Source: an uncultured Rhodospirillales bacterium | GTDB taxonomy: Bacteria; Pseudomonadota; Alphaproteobacteria; CACIAM-22H2 | Reading direction: 5' to 3' | Length of the DNA: 64,000 nucleotides | Assembly (NCBI GenBank): GCA_937926175.1 | Contig: CALANV010000002.1 | Location: forward strand, 37,974-101,973 | Shown here: piece after piece, positions 1-9,121 of the stretch | Position numbering within the stretch: position 1 is the stretch's first letter | How the letters are laid out: each line of letters begins with the position of its first letter | Made by a program: the position numbers and the translations under genes | Notes under the pieces: generated by a model | Told to the model about the DNA's origin: nothing | What the model saw: only the letters and a program-made list of their open reading frames with translations | The model's database searches: none

Positions 1-2011
1 TGTCTCCGGTCAGCATCACGCTCTCGATCCCAAGCGCCTTGAGGTCGCGAACGGCAACGTGGGCCCCGGGCTTGATCGCGTCGCCGGCGGCGATGAGGCC
101 GAGGAAACGGTCGTCAGCGACGAACATGACGGTCTTGCCGTCGCGCGACAGGACATCGGCGCGCGCGGCAAGCATGCCGACGGCGATGCCGCTTTCATCC
201 ATCAGGCGGCGATTGCCGACGCGGATCCGGCGCCCTTCGGCTACCGCCTCGATCCCGCGCCCAGGCCGGGCACGGAACTCCGCAAGCGGCGGCAGCGCCA
301 GCCCGCGCACCTTCGCCGCTTCCAGAACGGCGCGCCCGAGCGGATGTTCGCTGCCCTGCTGGGCCGTCGCCGCGCGTGCAAGCACCGTTGCCTCGTCCAC
401 GCCGGGCGCGGCAATGATGTCGGCGACGACCGGACGGCCGAGCGTGAGCGTGCCGGTCTTGTCGAACACGACCGTGGTGATCCGGTGTGCGCGCTCCAGC
501 GCCTCGGCATCCTTGATCAGGATGCCTGCGCGCGCAGCGGCACCGGTGCCGACCATGATGGCGGTCGGCGTCGCGAGGCCAAGGGCGCATGGACAGGCGA
601 TGACGAGCACGGACACCGATGCGATCAGCCCGCCCTGCGCGTCTCCCGCCAACAGCCACCATGCGACGAACGTGACCGCGGCGATGGCCAGCACCACCGG
701 CACGAAGAACGCGCTGATACGGTCGACGAGACGCTGCACCGGCGCCTTCGACGCCTGCGCGCCTTCGACCAGGCGGATGATCCGCGCCAGCGTCGCGTCG
801 GTGCCGACGGCGCCCGCCTCGATCCGGAGCAAGCCATCGCCGTTGATCGCCCCGCCGATCACACGGTCGCCGGGATGCTTCGCAACCGGCCGGCTCTCAC
901 CCGTCAGCAACGATTCGTCGACCTCGCTCTCGCCCGCGACGACGGTTCCATCCACCGGAACACGCTCGCCGGGGCGCACGATCACCGTCTCGCCCGGCAG
1001 CACGCTGTCGATCGGTACGTCCTGCTCGGCGCCGTCGCGGACGACGCGCGCCAATTCCGGCCGCAGCACCATGAGTGCGCGGATGGCGGCGGCGGCACCA
1101 CGCTTGGCACGGGTTTCCAGCCACTTGCCGAGAACGACGAGAACGATGACCACCGCGGCGGCCTCGAAATAGAGCGGCGGCGTGCCCCATGGATCGGTGA
1201 GTGCGAGGACCGCGCTGTAGCCGTAGGCGGCCGACGTGCCGAGCGCCACGAGCAGATCCATGTTGCCCGTACCGGCCCGCAGCGCCTTCCAGCCGGCGAC
1301 ATAGAAGCGACGGCCGATCCAGAACTGCACCAGTGTCGCCAGCGCCAGCGCCGCGAGCGGCGGCAGGCGCCAGTGACCGCCCGCGAAATGCACGACCATC
1401 TCGGCGAGAAGCGGCAGGGTAAGCACGGCGCCGATGACGACGCGGATCAACTCGTCGCGGCTGCGGCGCCTCGCTGCCTCGTCGGCTGCCTCGGCGCGGA
1501 CCGCAGCCTGCGACCACGGCGCCGCCCCATAACCGGCGCGCGCCACGGCCTCGATCAGTGCGGCCATGGCCGCCGGCGCTGCGCCGAGCACGCGGACCCG
1601 CGCCCGTTCGGTCGCCAGATTCACTTCGGCCGAGACGACTCCCGGCACGCGTCTCAGCGCCTTTTCCACGCGCGCGACGCACGCGGCACAGGTCATCCCG
1701 GTGATCTTGAGATCGACGCTCGCCTCAGGCACGGCATAACCGGCGTGCCCGATGCGCTCCGCCAAGCTTGCCGGGTCGGTGACGGCCGGATCGTAGGCGA
1801 TCGTTGCGGTCTCGGACGCGAGGCTCACGTCCGCGCGGCGGACCCCGGGCGCATGCCCGAGCGCCCGCTCGAGCCGCGACACGCATGACGCGCAGGTCAT
1901 ACCTTCGACGGGAAAGGTAATGATGCGCTCATCCGGCCGTTCGACGGTGGCCGCCCCGGGCTCGCCTTCGGCACCAATCGGACGTGCGCGAATGGCCTGT
2001 GTCTGGGTCAT
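1..2011 (-). CDS. copA: Copper-exporting P1B-type ATPase CopA (3' end cut by window edge)
   Basis: Pumps monovalent copper out across the inner membrane using ATP. 670 residues are visible. Two N-terminal heavy-metal domains carry GMTCASC (residues 37-43) and GMTCAAC (105-111). They are followed by membrane helices, the TGES actuator motif, the copper-type CPC motif in the transport helix (C473-P474-C475) and the phosphorylation motif DKTGT (D517). The window ends inside the hinge motif MLTGD, so the last part of the ATP-binding domain and the final helices are missing. The ATG at 2011 is the only sensible start: the next in-frame start, M38, lies inside the first metal motif. The upstream promoter carries a CueR-type operator, which fits copper-induced expression. 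The two CxxC domains and CPC favour Cu(I) over zinc or cadmium. Confidence 0.96.
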   Translation of the reverse strand, partial: MTQTQAIRARPIGAEGEPGAATVERPDERIITFPVEGMTCASCVSRLERALGHAPGVRRADVSLASETATIAYDPAVTDPASLAERIGHAGYAVPEASVDLKITGMTCAACVARVEKALRRVPGVVSAEVNLATERARVRVLGAAPAAMAALIEAVARAGYGAAPWSQAAVRAEAADEAARRRSRDELIRVVIGAVLTLPLLAEMVVHFAGGHWRLPPLAALALATLVQFWIGRRFYVAGWKALRAGTGNMDLLVALGTSAAYGYSAVLALTDPWGTPPLYFEAAAVVIVLVVLGKWLETRAKRGAAAAIRALMVLRPELARVVRDGAEQDVPIDSVLPGETVIVRPGERVPVDGTVVAGESEVDESLLTGESRPVAKHPGDRVIGGAINGDGLLRIEAGAVGTDATLARIIRLVEGAQASKAPVQRLVDRISAFFVPVVLAIAAVTFVAWWLLAGDAQGGLIASVSVLVIACPCALGLATPTAIMVGTGAAARAGILIKDAEALERAHRITTVVFDKTGTLTLGRPVVADIIAAPGVDEATVLARAATAQQGSEHPLGRAVLEAAKVRGLALPPLAEFRARPGRGIEAVAEGRRIRVGNRRLMDESGIAVGMLAARADVLSRDGKTVMFVADDRFLGLIAAGDAIKPGAHVAVRDLKALGIESVMLTGD

Positions 2012-2048
2012 GCCAGTCAGATAGTCCTTCCAGTTCTTGGAAGGTCAA
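2012..2048 (-). promoter_or_regulatory. copA promoter with CueR/HmrR-type operator and 19-bp spacer
   Basis: On the minus strand there is a -35 TTGACC (2043-2048), a 19-bp spacer and a -10 TATCTG (2018-2023). The spacer is filled by the dyad CCTTCC-N7-GGAAGG (2026-2044). A 19-bp spacer with a dyad between the hexamers is the mark of promoters activated by MerR-family regulators. From memory, this dyad has the same form as the CueR site of the E. coli copA promoter. Only six bases separate the -10 from the copA ATG, so the transcript should begin at or within a base or two of the start codon. The regulator gene is not in the window. Confidence 0.8.
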
Positions 2049-2254
2049 GGTCTGGAAGCCGATGTTCCAAGGAATGCCCCACGGCCCCGCTTGGATCGGC
2101 AGATGCCTTTCGGGATACCCCGGATAATGAGATCGGACCCTGACAGGGACCGTGTCTTCGCCGCTCAGGTTCGCGACAATCGTCTCTGGACAACGATCAC
2201 GCCAAAGAGTCCCATCTTGAAGGATCGACCTCGACAGGCGGACGTTCATCGGCA

Positions 2255-3736
2255 ATGACGCCACGCGACGTGTCCCGCCCCTTCGGCGCTGGTGCCTTGC
2301 ACCCGCTCCGGTGCGCCGTCGCGGTCGCGATGATCCTGGCCGCCATCGCGGCAGGCCTCGCGATCGCCCCCCGGTACCAACACGCGCATGCCCAGGTCCC
2401 GGCACTCGATCGCGCGCAGCTTCTCGTCATCGAGCTTCAGGGCGTCATCGGTGTCGCCACCGCCGCCTTCGTCAACCGCGGCATCGAGCAGGCACAGGCG
2501 ATGAATGCGCGCGCCGTCGTGATCCGGATGGATACGCCCGGCGGTCTCGTCAACGCGACGCGGGACATCATCTCCGACATTCTGGCCTCACCGGTTCCGG
2601 TCGTCGTGTACGTGGCACCAAGCGGGGCGCGCGCCGCCAGTGCCGGCACGTACATTCTTTATGCCGCGCACGTGGCCGCGATGGCGCCCGGCACGCATCT
2701 CGGCGCGGCGACGCCGATCGGCCTCGGGCCGCCGCCGGGAATGCCGGGCGGGCCCGAGCGGCAGCCCGAGCCGTCCGACGAGAAGCCAAAATCGCCGGGC
2801 GAGCCCGGCTCGGCGGCGGAGCGCAAAGCGCTGAACGACGCGATCGCGTATCTGCGGAGTCTTGCCGAGCTGCGCAGCCGCAACGCGGAGTTCGCGGAGC
2901 GTGCCGTGCGTGAGGCCGCGACGATGACCGCGACCGAAGCGGCGAAGAACGGCGTCGTCGACCTTCTCGTCCCCGACATCCCGTCCCTTCTTGCCGCGAT
3001 CGATGGCCGCACCGTCGCAATCGCCGGCGCGACGCGTCGACTTGAAACGAAGGATGCGGCAATCGAGACCTTGTCGCCGAACTGGCGTGAGCGCGCGATC
3101 GGCATCGTCACCGATCCGAACGTCGCCTATCTCCTGCTGCTGCTCGGGTTCTACGGAATTTTCTTCGAACTGTGGAATCCCGGCTTCGTTCTGCCAGGGG
3201 TAGTCGGCGGCATCTGCCTGTTGATCGCACTGGCCGCGCTGTCGGTAATGCCGGTGAGCTATGCGGGGCTCGCCCTCATTCTGCTCGGCGTCGCCCTCAT
3301 GGCCGGCGAGGCCTTCACGCCCGGGGTCGGCGTGCTGGGCATCGGCGGCCTCGTCGCATTCGTCGCCGGTTCGATCTTCCTGTTCGAGCCCGAGGCGATG
3401 CCGTTCGACTTCGGCGTTGCATGGCCGGTGATCGCCGGCGCGACCGCGATTACGTCCGCATTCTTCCTGTTCGTGATCGGCTTCGCGCTCAAAGCGCGAC
3501 AGCGGCCGGTGGTCACCGGCATCGAGGAACTCATCGGCAGCCGCGCCCGCGTCATCGAATGGACGGATAATCGCGGTCTCGTCCACGTCCGTGGTGAGAC
3601 ATGGCAGGCGCGCGCGGCGGAAGGATCGATGCCTGTCCCCCCCGCCGCCGGCGACAGCGTGCGGATCCGGGCCTTGGACGGCCTGGTACTAATTGTCGAG
3701 CCGGCCAAGCACACGCTCGACCAACCAGGGAGATGA
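2255..3736 (+). CDS. nfeD: NfeD-family membrane serine protease (long form)
   Basis: Full-length NfeD/STOPP-type protein of 493 residues. It has an N-terminal signal or anchor segment (about 21-47), a ClpP-like protease domain (about 52-265), a block of four or five membrane helices (about 285-430) and a C-terminal OB-fold NfeD domain (about 440-490). The likely nucleophile is Ser129 in ASAGT. The likely general base is Lys191, just after a Pro/Glu/Gly-rich insert (about 158-188) not expected in the minimal fold. In studied relatives the protease cleaves the C-terminal tail of the partner stomatin, whose gene follows after 3 bases. No clear Shine-Dalgarno precedes the ATG at 2255, so the exact start is less sure than the identity. 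Confidence 0.9.
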   Translation: MTPRDVSRPFGAGALHPLRCAVAVAMILAAIAAGLAIAPRYQHAHAQVPALDRAQLLVIELQGVIGVATAAFVNRGIEQAQAMNARAVVIRMDTPGGLVNATRDIISDILASPVPVVVYVAPSGARAASAGTYILYAAHVAAMAPGTHLGAATPIGLGPPPGMPGGPERQPEPSDEKPKSPGEPGSAAERKALNDAIAYLRSLAELRSRNAEFAERAVREAATMTATEAAKNGVVDLLVPDIPSLLAAIDGRTVAIAGATRRLETKDAAIETLSPNWRERAIGIVTDPNVAYLLLLLGFYGIFFELWNPGFVLPGVVGGICLLIALAALSVMPVSYAGLALILLGVALMAGEAFTPGVGVLGIGGLVAFVAGSIFLFEPEAMPFDFGVAWPVIAGATAITSAFFLFVIGFALKARQRPVVTGIEELIGSRARVIEWTDNRGLVHVRGETWQARAAEGSMPVPPAAGDSVRIRALDGLVLIVEPAKHTLDQPGR

Positions 3737-3739
3737 TGC

Positions 3740-4549
3740 ATGGATTTCGGTACGCTGCCCTTCCTGATCGTGCCCGCCGCGCTGATCATCTTCATCTTCG
3801 TCAACGCGATCCGCGTGCTGCGCGAATACGAGCGCGGCGTTGTGTTCATGCTGGGGCGGTTTTGGCGGGTCAAAGGGCCGGGTCTGATTATCCTCATTCC
3901 GATCGTGCAGCAGATGGTGCGCGTCGACCTGCGTACCCGCGTGCTCGACGTGCCGAGCCAGGACGTCATCTCGCGCGACAACGTCTCCGTAAAGGTCAAC
4001 GCGGTGATCTATTTTCGGGTCATCGATCCGCAGAAAGCGATCATCCAGGTCGAGAACTTCGACCTCGCCACCAGTCAGCTCGCCCAGACGACGCTGCGCT
4101 CGGTGCTGGGCCAGCACGAGTTGGACGAGATGCTCGCCGAGCGCGAGAAACTCAACAACGACATCCGGCGCATCCTCGACGAGCAAACCGACGCCTGGGG
4201 CATCAAGGTGCAGAACGTCGAACTCAAGCACGTCGACATCGACGAAAGCATGGTCCGCGCGATCGCACGACAGGCGGAAGCCGAACGTCTGCGCCGCGCG
4301 CGGGTCATCGATGCCGAGGGCGAATTCCAGGCGTCCGAACGCCTGCTTCAGGCCGCACAGATACTCGTACAGAATCCGCAGGCCATGCAGCTGCGCTTCC
4401 TGTCGTCGCTTCAGAACATCGCCAACGAACGCACGAACACGATCGTCTTCCCGGTGCCGATCGACCTGCTCGAGACGCTCATGCCGAGCCGGTCGCCGCG
4501 GTCCTCGATGGGGGGTACCGACCGTCGCGAGGAGACACCCCGTACGTAG
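3740..4549 (+). CDS. Slipin (stomatin/prohibitin-like SPFH protein)
   Basis: 269-residue SPFH-domain protein of the bacterial slipin type. One N-terminal membrane hairpin (about 6-24) is followed by the band-7 domain (about 28-200), with the family stretches YERGVVF and [16 protein letters not shown] helical region rich in Ala, Glu and Arg (about 175-235) should drive oligomer formation, and a hydrophobic C-terminal segment contains the IVFPVPID stretch. Slipins form ring or cage assemblies in the inner membrane and are linked to membrane microdomains and stress tolerance. The gene sits 3 bases after nfeD, the usual partner pair, so the two are almost certainly co-transcribed. The physiological role in this organism cannot be read from sequence. 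Confidence 0.92.
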   Translation: MDFGTLPFLIVPAALIIFIFVNAIRVLREYERGVVFMLGRFWRVKGPGLIILIPIVQQMVRVDLRTRVLDVPSQDVISRDNVSVKVNAVIYFRVIDPQKAIIQVENFDLATSQLAQTTLRSVLGQHELDEMLAEREKLNNDIRRILDEQTDAWGIKVQNVELKHVDIDESMVRAIARQAEAERLRRARVIDAEGEFQASERLLQAAQILVQNPQAMQLRFLSSLQNIANERTNTIVFPVPIDLLETLMPSRSPRSSMGGTDRREETPRT

Positions 4550-4572
4550 AGAAGCGGGCGGCGCCGGGCCCG

Positions 4573-5190
4573 TCAGACGACCATCTGCATCTCGCGGCTG
4601 ATCATCTGCGTCAGCTGATCGACCTGCTGCGGACTCATCGCCGCGCGCATCTGCGGAAACATCCGCTCCTCTTCTTCCTGCACATGCGTGGCGATCTCGC
4701 GCCGCAATGCCATCGCCGTTGACATCCAGTTCGGATCGTTCTTGGGCATCTGCTCCAGACGGTACAGACGCTGCTTTATCGACGCGTGTTCCTTGTAGAA
4801 CTCTTCCGTTACGCCGGGCCCGACCGACGTACTCTGCATGTAGGCCGGATAGAGGACGTTCTCCTCGGCGACGGCATGACGTGTCAGCTCGGTCCTCAGC
4901 TCGTCGAGCAGCCGTGCGCGCTCGTTCACGGCCGAAGCCGGTGTGGCCTCGATGCGCGTGAAGATCTGCTCGACGCGCCGGTGGTCGCTGGTGAGCATAT
5001 CGAACGCATCGCCGCGCGCCCCCGTCGTTCCTCCCTCCGCGCTGCCGCTTGGACTGATTCCGACCGACTCGCCGACCGAATGTGCCATATCGCACGCACC
5101 CAACGCGGCAACGGCCGCCATCACGCCGGCCGCCCGCCCGAACGCGCGCCGCGACATCCGGCGGGAGGTATCCAGCTTATCCGTATTCAT
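4573..5190 (-). CDS. Exported hemerythrin-domain (HHE) lipoprotein
   Basis: 205 residues. The N-terminus has a twin-arginine-type stretch SRRAFGR (13-19), a hydrophobic segment and a lipobox LGAC with Cys33, so it looks like a Tat-exported lipoprotein. The rest is a four-helix hemerythrin/HHE domain with candidate iron ligands H70, H105-E109 (HxxxE), H135 and H159-E163 (HxxxE). Such domains bind a di-iron centre and can sense or carry oxygen or handle nitric oxide or peroxide. The frame is open for a further 73 codons upstream, but the ATG at 5190 puts the signal at the N-terminus and is preferred. The gene is convergent with the slipin gene (23 bases apart) and has no obvious partner. Confidence 0.82.
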   Translation of the reverse strand: MNTDKLDTSRRMSRRAFGRAAGVMAAVAALGACDMAHSVGESVGISPSGSAEGGTTGARGDAFDMLTSDHRRVEQIFTRIEATPASAVNERARLLDELRTELTRHAVAEENVLYPAYMQSTSVGPGVTEEFYKEHASIKQRLYRLEQMPKNDPNWMSTAMALRREIATHVQEEEERMFPQMRAAMSPQQVDQLTQMISREMQMVV

Positions 5191-5438
5191 GGCATCAACT
5201 CCGCAGTTGAGGTACGGGGTTAACCGGCGGCTCAGTCGCGGGTTCCTTGCATGTACCTGTCGCCCGTCGCGCGAAGGATCGGCCGACGGGCTTGGCAGCA
5301 CCTCGGAGCTCGCGATGCCACTCTCGTTCCAGCCGCCGGACAAAGCTGATATAAGGGCCGCGTGCTTGGCGGAGGATCGTGCCCTTAAAGGCGCCCGGCG
5401 GCCCGGCATGGAATACGTTTGAAGCGAGGAACTTCGCG

Positions 5439-6488
5439 ATGTCCGGCGACATGACTCAGCTCAAGGCCCTTCTCGGCATCGTCGCCGAAGGCCGGACCCT
5501 GACCGAGGAGCAGGCGCGCGAAGGCTTCGACATCATGATGGCCGGTAACGCGACGCCGTCGCAGATGGGCGCCTTCCTGATGGCGCTGCGCGTGCGCGGC
5601 GAGACCGTCGAGGAGATCACGGGGGCAGCGCAGGCCATGCGCGCCCGCGCCGCGCGCATCCACGCGCCCGACGACGCGATCGAGCTCGTCGGCACCGGCG
5701 GCGACGGGGTCGGCACGTACAACATCTCCACCGCCAGCGCGATCGTGACCGCCGCCTGCGGCGTGCCGGTTGCCAAGCACGGCAACCGCGCCTTCTCGTC
5801 CAAGTCGGGTGCCGCCGACGTGCTGGCCGCGCTGGGTGTCAACATCGATTGCGATTTCCGCCTGATCGAGCGCGCGATCGCCGAGGCGAAAGTCGGCTTC
5901 ATGATGGCGCCGCGCCATCATAGCGCAACCCGGCACGTTGCCGGTACACGCGTCGAACTGGGCGTCCGCACCATCTTCAACCTGCTCGGGCCGCTGTCGA
6001 ACCCGGCCGGCGTGCGGCGCCAGATCGTTGGCGTGTTCGCCCGCAAATGGCTGGAGCCGCTCGCGCGCACCTTCGGCAATCTCGGCTCGATCCACACATG
6101 GGTCGTGCACGGCGCCGACGGCCTCGACGAGATCACAACCACCGGCCCCACCTATGTCTGCGAGTACAAGGGCGGCCAGATCCGCAGTTTCGAGATCACG
6201 CCCGAGGAGGCAGGCCTGCCGCGCGCGCGGCTCGACGATCTCAAAGGCGGCACGCCCCAGGAAAACGCCGATGCACTCCGCGCCGTGCTTGACGGCGCGC
6301 CCGGGCCCTTCCGCGACATCGTCCGGCTCAATGCCGGTGCGGCACTGATCGTCGCGGGCAAGGCGACGAGCCTCAGGGCCGGCGCCGACATGGCGGCCGA
6401 GGCGATCGACAGCGGCCGCGCCAAGCAGACGCTGGCGAAGCTGGTCGCGATCACCAATTCGCCGCCGCCGGTCGAGGCACGCGCATGA
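5439..6488 (+). CDS. trpD: Anthranilate phosphoribosyltransferase
   Basis: Transfers phosphoribose from PRPP to anthranilate, the second step of tryptophan synthesis. 349 residues, normal for the family. Visible motifs are GTGGD (85-89) and NIST (95-98), which bind PRPP and magnesium, and KHGNR (113-117) in the active site. The ATG at 5439 is preceded by GAGGA at good spacing; an upstream in-frame ATG at 5379 lacks such a site. The stop overlaps the trpC start (ATGA), so the two are translationally coupled. The trpE and trpG genes that often precede trpD are not here; the neighbour upstream is the unrelated hemerythrin gene. Confidence 0.97.
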   Translation: MSGDMTQLKALLGIVAEGRTLTEEQAREGFDIMMAGNATPSQMGAFLMALRVRGETVEEITGAAQAMRARAARIHAPDDAIELVGTGGDGVGTYNISTASAIVTAACGVPVAKHGNRAFSSKSGAADVLAALGVNIDCDFRLIERAIAEAKVGFMMAPRHHSATRHVAGTRVELGVRTIFNLLGPLSNPAGVRRQIVGVFARKWLEPLARTFGNLGSIHTWVVHGADGLDEITTTGPTYVCEYKGGQIRSFEITPEEAGLPRARLDDLKGGTPQENADALRAVLDGAPGPFRDIVRLNAGAALIVAGKATSLRAGADMAAEAIDSGRAKQTLAKLVAITNSPPPVEARA

Positions 6489-7306
6489 CCGACGTGCTGG
6501 CCAGGATCTGTGCCGATACGCGCCAGGAGGTCGCACGGCGGCAGCGTGCGAAGCCGCTTGCTTCGGTCGAGGCAGAAGCACGCATCGCCCCGCCCCCGCG
6601 CGGCTTCGCTGCCGCGCTGCGCCGCACGGCCGCCACCGGCAAGCCGGCGCTGATCGCCGAAATCAAGAAGGCATCGCCGTCGCGCGGGCTCATCCGCGCC
6701 GATTTCGATCCGCCGGCCTTGGCCCGCGCCTATGCCGAAGGCGGCGCGTCGTGCCTGTCGGTGCTGACAGACGAGCCCTATTTCCAGGGGTGCGACGCAT
6801 ACCTGACGGCCGCGCGTGCCGCGGTGACGCTCCCGGTCCTGCGCAAGGACTTCATGCTCGACCCCTATCAGGTCTTCGAGGCCCGCGCGATCGGTGCCGA
6901 CTGCATCCTCCTGATCCTTGCCGCCATCGACGACGGTTGCGCGCGCGAGCTTGCGGCGATCGCGCGGACGCTCGGGATGGACGTGTTGGCCGAGGTTCAC
7001 GACGCGGCTGAACTCGACCGCGCGCTTGCAATCGAGGACGCGCTGATCGGGATCAACAACCGCAACCTCAAGACCCTGGCGGTCGATCTCGCCACGTTCG
7101 AGACGCTTGCCCCGCACGTGCCGCGCGACCGCCTGCTGGTCGCCGAGAGCGGAATCCGTACCGCCGCGGACATCGCGCGCCTGCGCGCCGCCGGCGCCAG
7201 CGCCTTCCTGGTCGGCGAGTCACTGATGGCCCAAGCCGACGTGACGGCCGCCACGCGCGCCCTGCTCGCGCCCGTACACGACGCCCCGGCAGCAATGACC
7301 GGATAG
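6485..7306 (+). CDS. trpC: Indole-3-glycerol phosphate synthase
   Basis: Closes the indole ring from carboxyphenylaminodeoxyribulose phosphate, the fourth step of tryptophan synthesis. It is a 273-residue single-domain TIM barrel without the PRAI fusion seen in enterics. Signature segments in order are [10 protein letters not shown] near residue 56 with the substrate-binding lysine, LRKDFM with a catalytic lysine, GINNRNL, VAESGI and the phosphate-binding VGESLM near the C-terminus. It overlaps trpD by four bases, and moaC follows after 9 bases, giving the trpDC-moaC-moeA arrangement common in alphaproteobacteria. Confidence 0.97.
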   Translation: MTDVLARICADTRQEVARRQRAKPLASVEAEARIAPPPRGFAAALRRTAATGKPALIAEIKKASPSRGLIRADFDPPALARAYAEGGASCLSVLTDEPYFQGCDAYLTAARAAVTLPVLRKDFMLDPYQVFEARAIGADCILLILAAIDDGCARELAAIARTLGMDVLAEVHDAAELDRALAIEDALIGINNRNLKTLAVDLATFETLAPHVPRDRLLVAESGIRTAADIARLRAAGASAFLVGESLMAQADVTAATRALLAPVHDAPAAMTG

Positions 7307-7315
7307 GAGGCGCCA

Positions 7316-7795
7316 ATGAACGGCGACCTCACGCATTTCGACAAAGAAGGTAACGCGGTCATGGTCGACGTGTCGGCCAAGGCCGTGACCAGTCGCGTCG
7401 CCGTCGCCAAGGGCAGCGTGATCATGCAGGCCGAGACGCTCGCTCGCATCACCAGGGGCGACGTCAAGAAAGGCGACGTGCTGGGCGTGGCACGGATTGC
7501 CGGAATCATGGCGGCAAAGCGGACGCACGAACTCATCCCCCTCTGCCATCCGCTCGCCCTTTCGTCAGTCACGGTCGACCTCGTGCCCGACACGACACGC
7601 AACGCGATCGACATCACCGCCACAGTTAAAGTGACGGGTCAAACAGGCGTCGAGATGGAAGCGTTGACAGCGGTTTCGGCCGCTGCGCTCACCGTCTATG
7701 ACATGTGCAAGGCGATCGACCGGGGCATGACTCTGACCGACATCCGGCTCGTCCACAAAAGCGGCGGGAAATCAGGTACCTACGAGGCACAGTGA
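7316..7795 (+). CDS. moaC: Cyclic pyranopterin monophosphate synthase
   Basis: Converts 3',8-cyclo-GTP to cyclic pyranopterin monophosphate in molybdenum cofactor synthesis, acting after MoaA. 159 residues, the family norm. Expected active-site residues are present: the lysine pair at 51-52, H78 in LCHP, E113 and E115 in GVEMEA, D129 and K132 in the YDMCK segment, with the C-terminal motif [10 protein letters not shown] good Shine-Dalgarno (GGAGG) precedes the ATG. The stop overlaps the moeA start (TGATG), coupling two steps of the same pathway; moaA is not in the window. Confidence 0.97.
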   Translation: MNGDLTHFDKEGNAVMVDVSAKAVTSRVAVAKGSVIMQAETLARITRGDVKKGDVLGVARIAGIMAAKRTHELIPLCHPLALSSVTVDLVPDTTRNAIDITATVKVTGQTGVEMEALTAVSAAALTVYDMCKAIDRGMTLTDIRLVHKSGGKSGTYEAQ

Positions 7796-9009
7796 TGATA
7801 TCCGTCGAGGAAGCGAAGCGGCGCATCCTGGCGGCCTTCTCGCCGCTGCCGGCCGAGACGGTGAGCGTGGCCGAGGGACTGGGCCGCGTTCTCGCCGAGG
7901 ACCTGACGGCGCGCGTCACCCAGCCGCCTGCCGATGTATCGGCGATGGACGGTTATGCGGTCCGTGCCGCCGACGTCACCAACGTTCCTGTGACACTGAA
8001 ACAGATCGGCCGCGTCCCGGCCGGCAGCACCTACGACGGCACGGTCGGCCCCGGTGAGTGCGTGCGGATCTTCACCGGGGCCCCGCTTCCTCCGGGCACC
8101 GACACCATCATCATCCAGGAGGATGTCACCGCCGACGGCGATCGCATCACCATCCGTGAGGGCGCGCCCAAGGGCCGTTACGTCCGGCCGGCGGGGCTTG
8201 ACTTCAGGTCCGGCGAGGTTGGCATTCCGGCGGGCCGCGTGCTGACCGTGCGGGACATCGGCCTCGCCGCGGCCATGAACCGGCCGTGGCTGCGCGTCCG
8301 CCGGCGGCCCCGGGTCGCCATCATTTCCACCGGCGACGAGGTGGTGATGCCGGGCGATCCGATCGGGCCCAGTCAGATCGTCTCGTCCAACGGGCTGGCG
8401 CTTGCGGCGCTGGTTACGGCCGGAGGCGGCGAACCAATCCAGCTCGGCATCGCGCCGGACTCGGTCGAAGCGTTGCAGCGGATGGCCGATGGTGCCCGCG
8501 GCGCCGATCTCTTGGTGACGACGGGCGGTGCCTCGGTCGGCGAGCACGACCTCGTCCGCGCCTCGCTCGGCGCCAGGGGACTCGAAATTGATTTCTGGCA
8601 GATCGCCATGCGGCCGGGGAAGCCGCTGATGTTCGGCCGGATGGGTGACACGCCGGTATTGGGGCTGCCGGGCAATCCGGTCTCGTCGCTCGTCTGCGCC
8701 ACGATCTTCCTCATGCCTGTCCTGGCCAGGCTGCTCGGGATCGAGGACAAAACCCCATCCCGACTTACCGCCCGGCTGGGCCGCGATCTTGGGCCGAATG
8801 ACCGGCGCGAAGACTACCTGCGCGCCACGTTGACGACCGACGCGGACGGCCGGCTCGTCGCGACCCCGTTCACGACGCAGGACAGCTCGATGCTGGCTAC
8901 ACTCGCCCGTGCCGACTGCCTGGTGCGACGCCCGCCCCACGCACCGGCCGCCAAGGCCGGCGAGATCGTCGATATCGTCACGTTCGGACACGGCATCATC
9001 CGGTTGTGA
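7795..9009 (+). CDS. moeA: Molybdopterin molybdenumtransferase
   Basis: Inserts molybdate into adenylylated molybdopterin, the last general step of molybdenum cofactor synthesis. 404 residues. Domain marks in order: N-terminal linker region with SAMDGYA, the MoCF/MogA-like domain with STGDEV, TTGGASVG and PGNPVSS, and the C-terminal domain IV. The frame is open upstream into moaC, but the ATG at 7795 overlapping the moaC stop is the natural start and begins the conserved MISVEEA stretch. It ends 112 bases before lexA, which has a separate promoter. Confidence 0.96.
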   Translation: MISVEEAKRRILAAFSPLPAETVSVAEGLGRVLAEDLTARVTQPPADVSAMDGYAVRAADVTNVPVTLKQIGRVPAGSTYDGTVGPGECVRIFTGAPLPPGTDTIIIQEDVTADGDRITIREGAPKGRYVRPAGLDFRSGEVGIPAGRVLTVRDIGLAAAMNRPWLRVRRRPRVAIISTGDEVVMPGDPIGPSQIVSSNGLALAALVTAGGGEPIQLGIAPDSVEALQRMADGARGADLLVTTGGASVGEHDLVRASLGARGLEIDFWQIAMRPGKPLMFGRMGDTPVLGLPGNPVSSLVCATIFLMPVLARLLGIEDKTPSRLTARLGRDLGPNDRREDYLRATLTTDADGRLVATPFTTQDSSMLATLARADCLVRRPPHAPAAKAGEIVDIVTFGHGIIRL

Positions 9010-9027
9010 CGGGTAGCATAAGTCGGC

Positions 9028-9056
9028 TTGACGGGCGGCCGGAACTAAACTAGAAC
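9028..9056 (+). promoter_or_regulatory. lexA promoter with overlapping SOS box
   Basis: A -35 TTGACG (9028-9033), a 17-bp spacer and a -10 TAGAAC (9051-9056) precede lexA. The direct repeat GAAC-N7-GAAC (9042-9056), which is the alphaproteobacterial LexA box (GTTC-N7-GTTC read on the other strand), covers the spacer, and its second half overlaps the -10. LexA bound here would block RNA polymerase, so lexA should be autoregulated and induced by DNA damage. Confidence 0.75.
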
Positions 9057-9121
9057 ATTCCAAATGTTTAGGGTTTGTTCCCGCTTAAGCGGAGCGGCCC
9101 GTCAGCCGGCCGGGGAAAACG

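Noticed and set aside
59..1888. Very long plus-strand open frame (609 codons) opposite copA
   Set aside because: It is antisense to a clear CopA with all motifs, is rich in Arg, Ala and Gly as expected from GC-rich shadow frames, and has no family resemblance. Similar shadow frames opposite dnaE, bamA, nuoG, nuoF and lon were rejected for the same reason.
5300..5438. trp operon promoter (TTCCAG-N17-TATAAG) or leader-peptide attenuator before trpD
   Set aside because: The -10 is good but the -35 matches the consensus at only two of six positions, and no Trp-rich leader peptide with alternative hairpins is visible.
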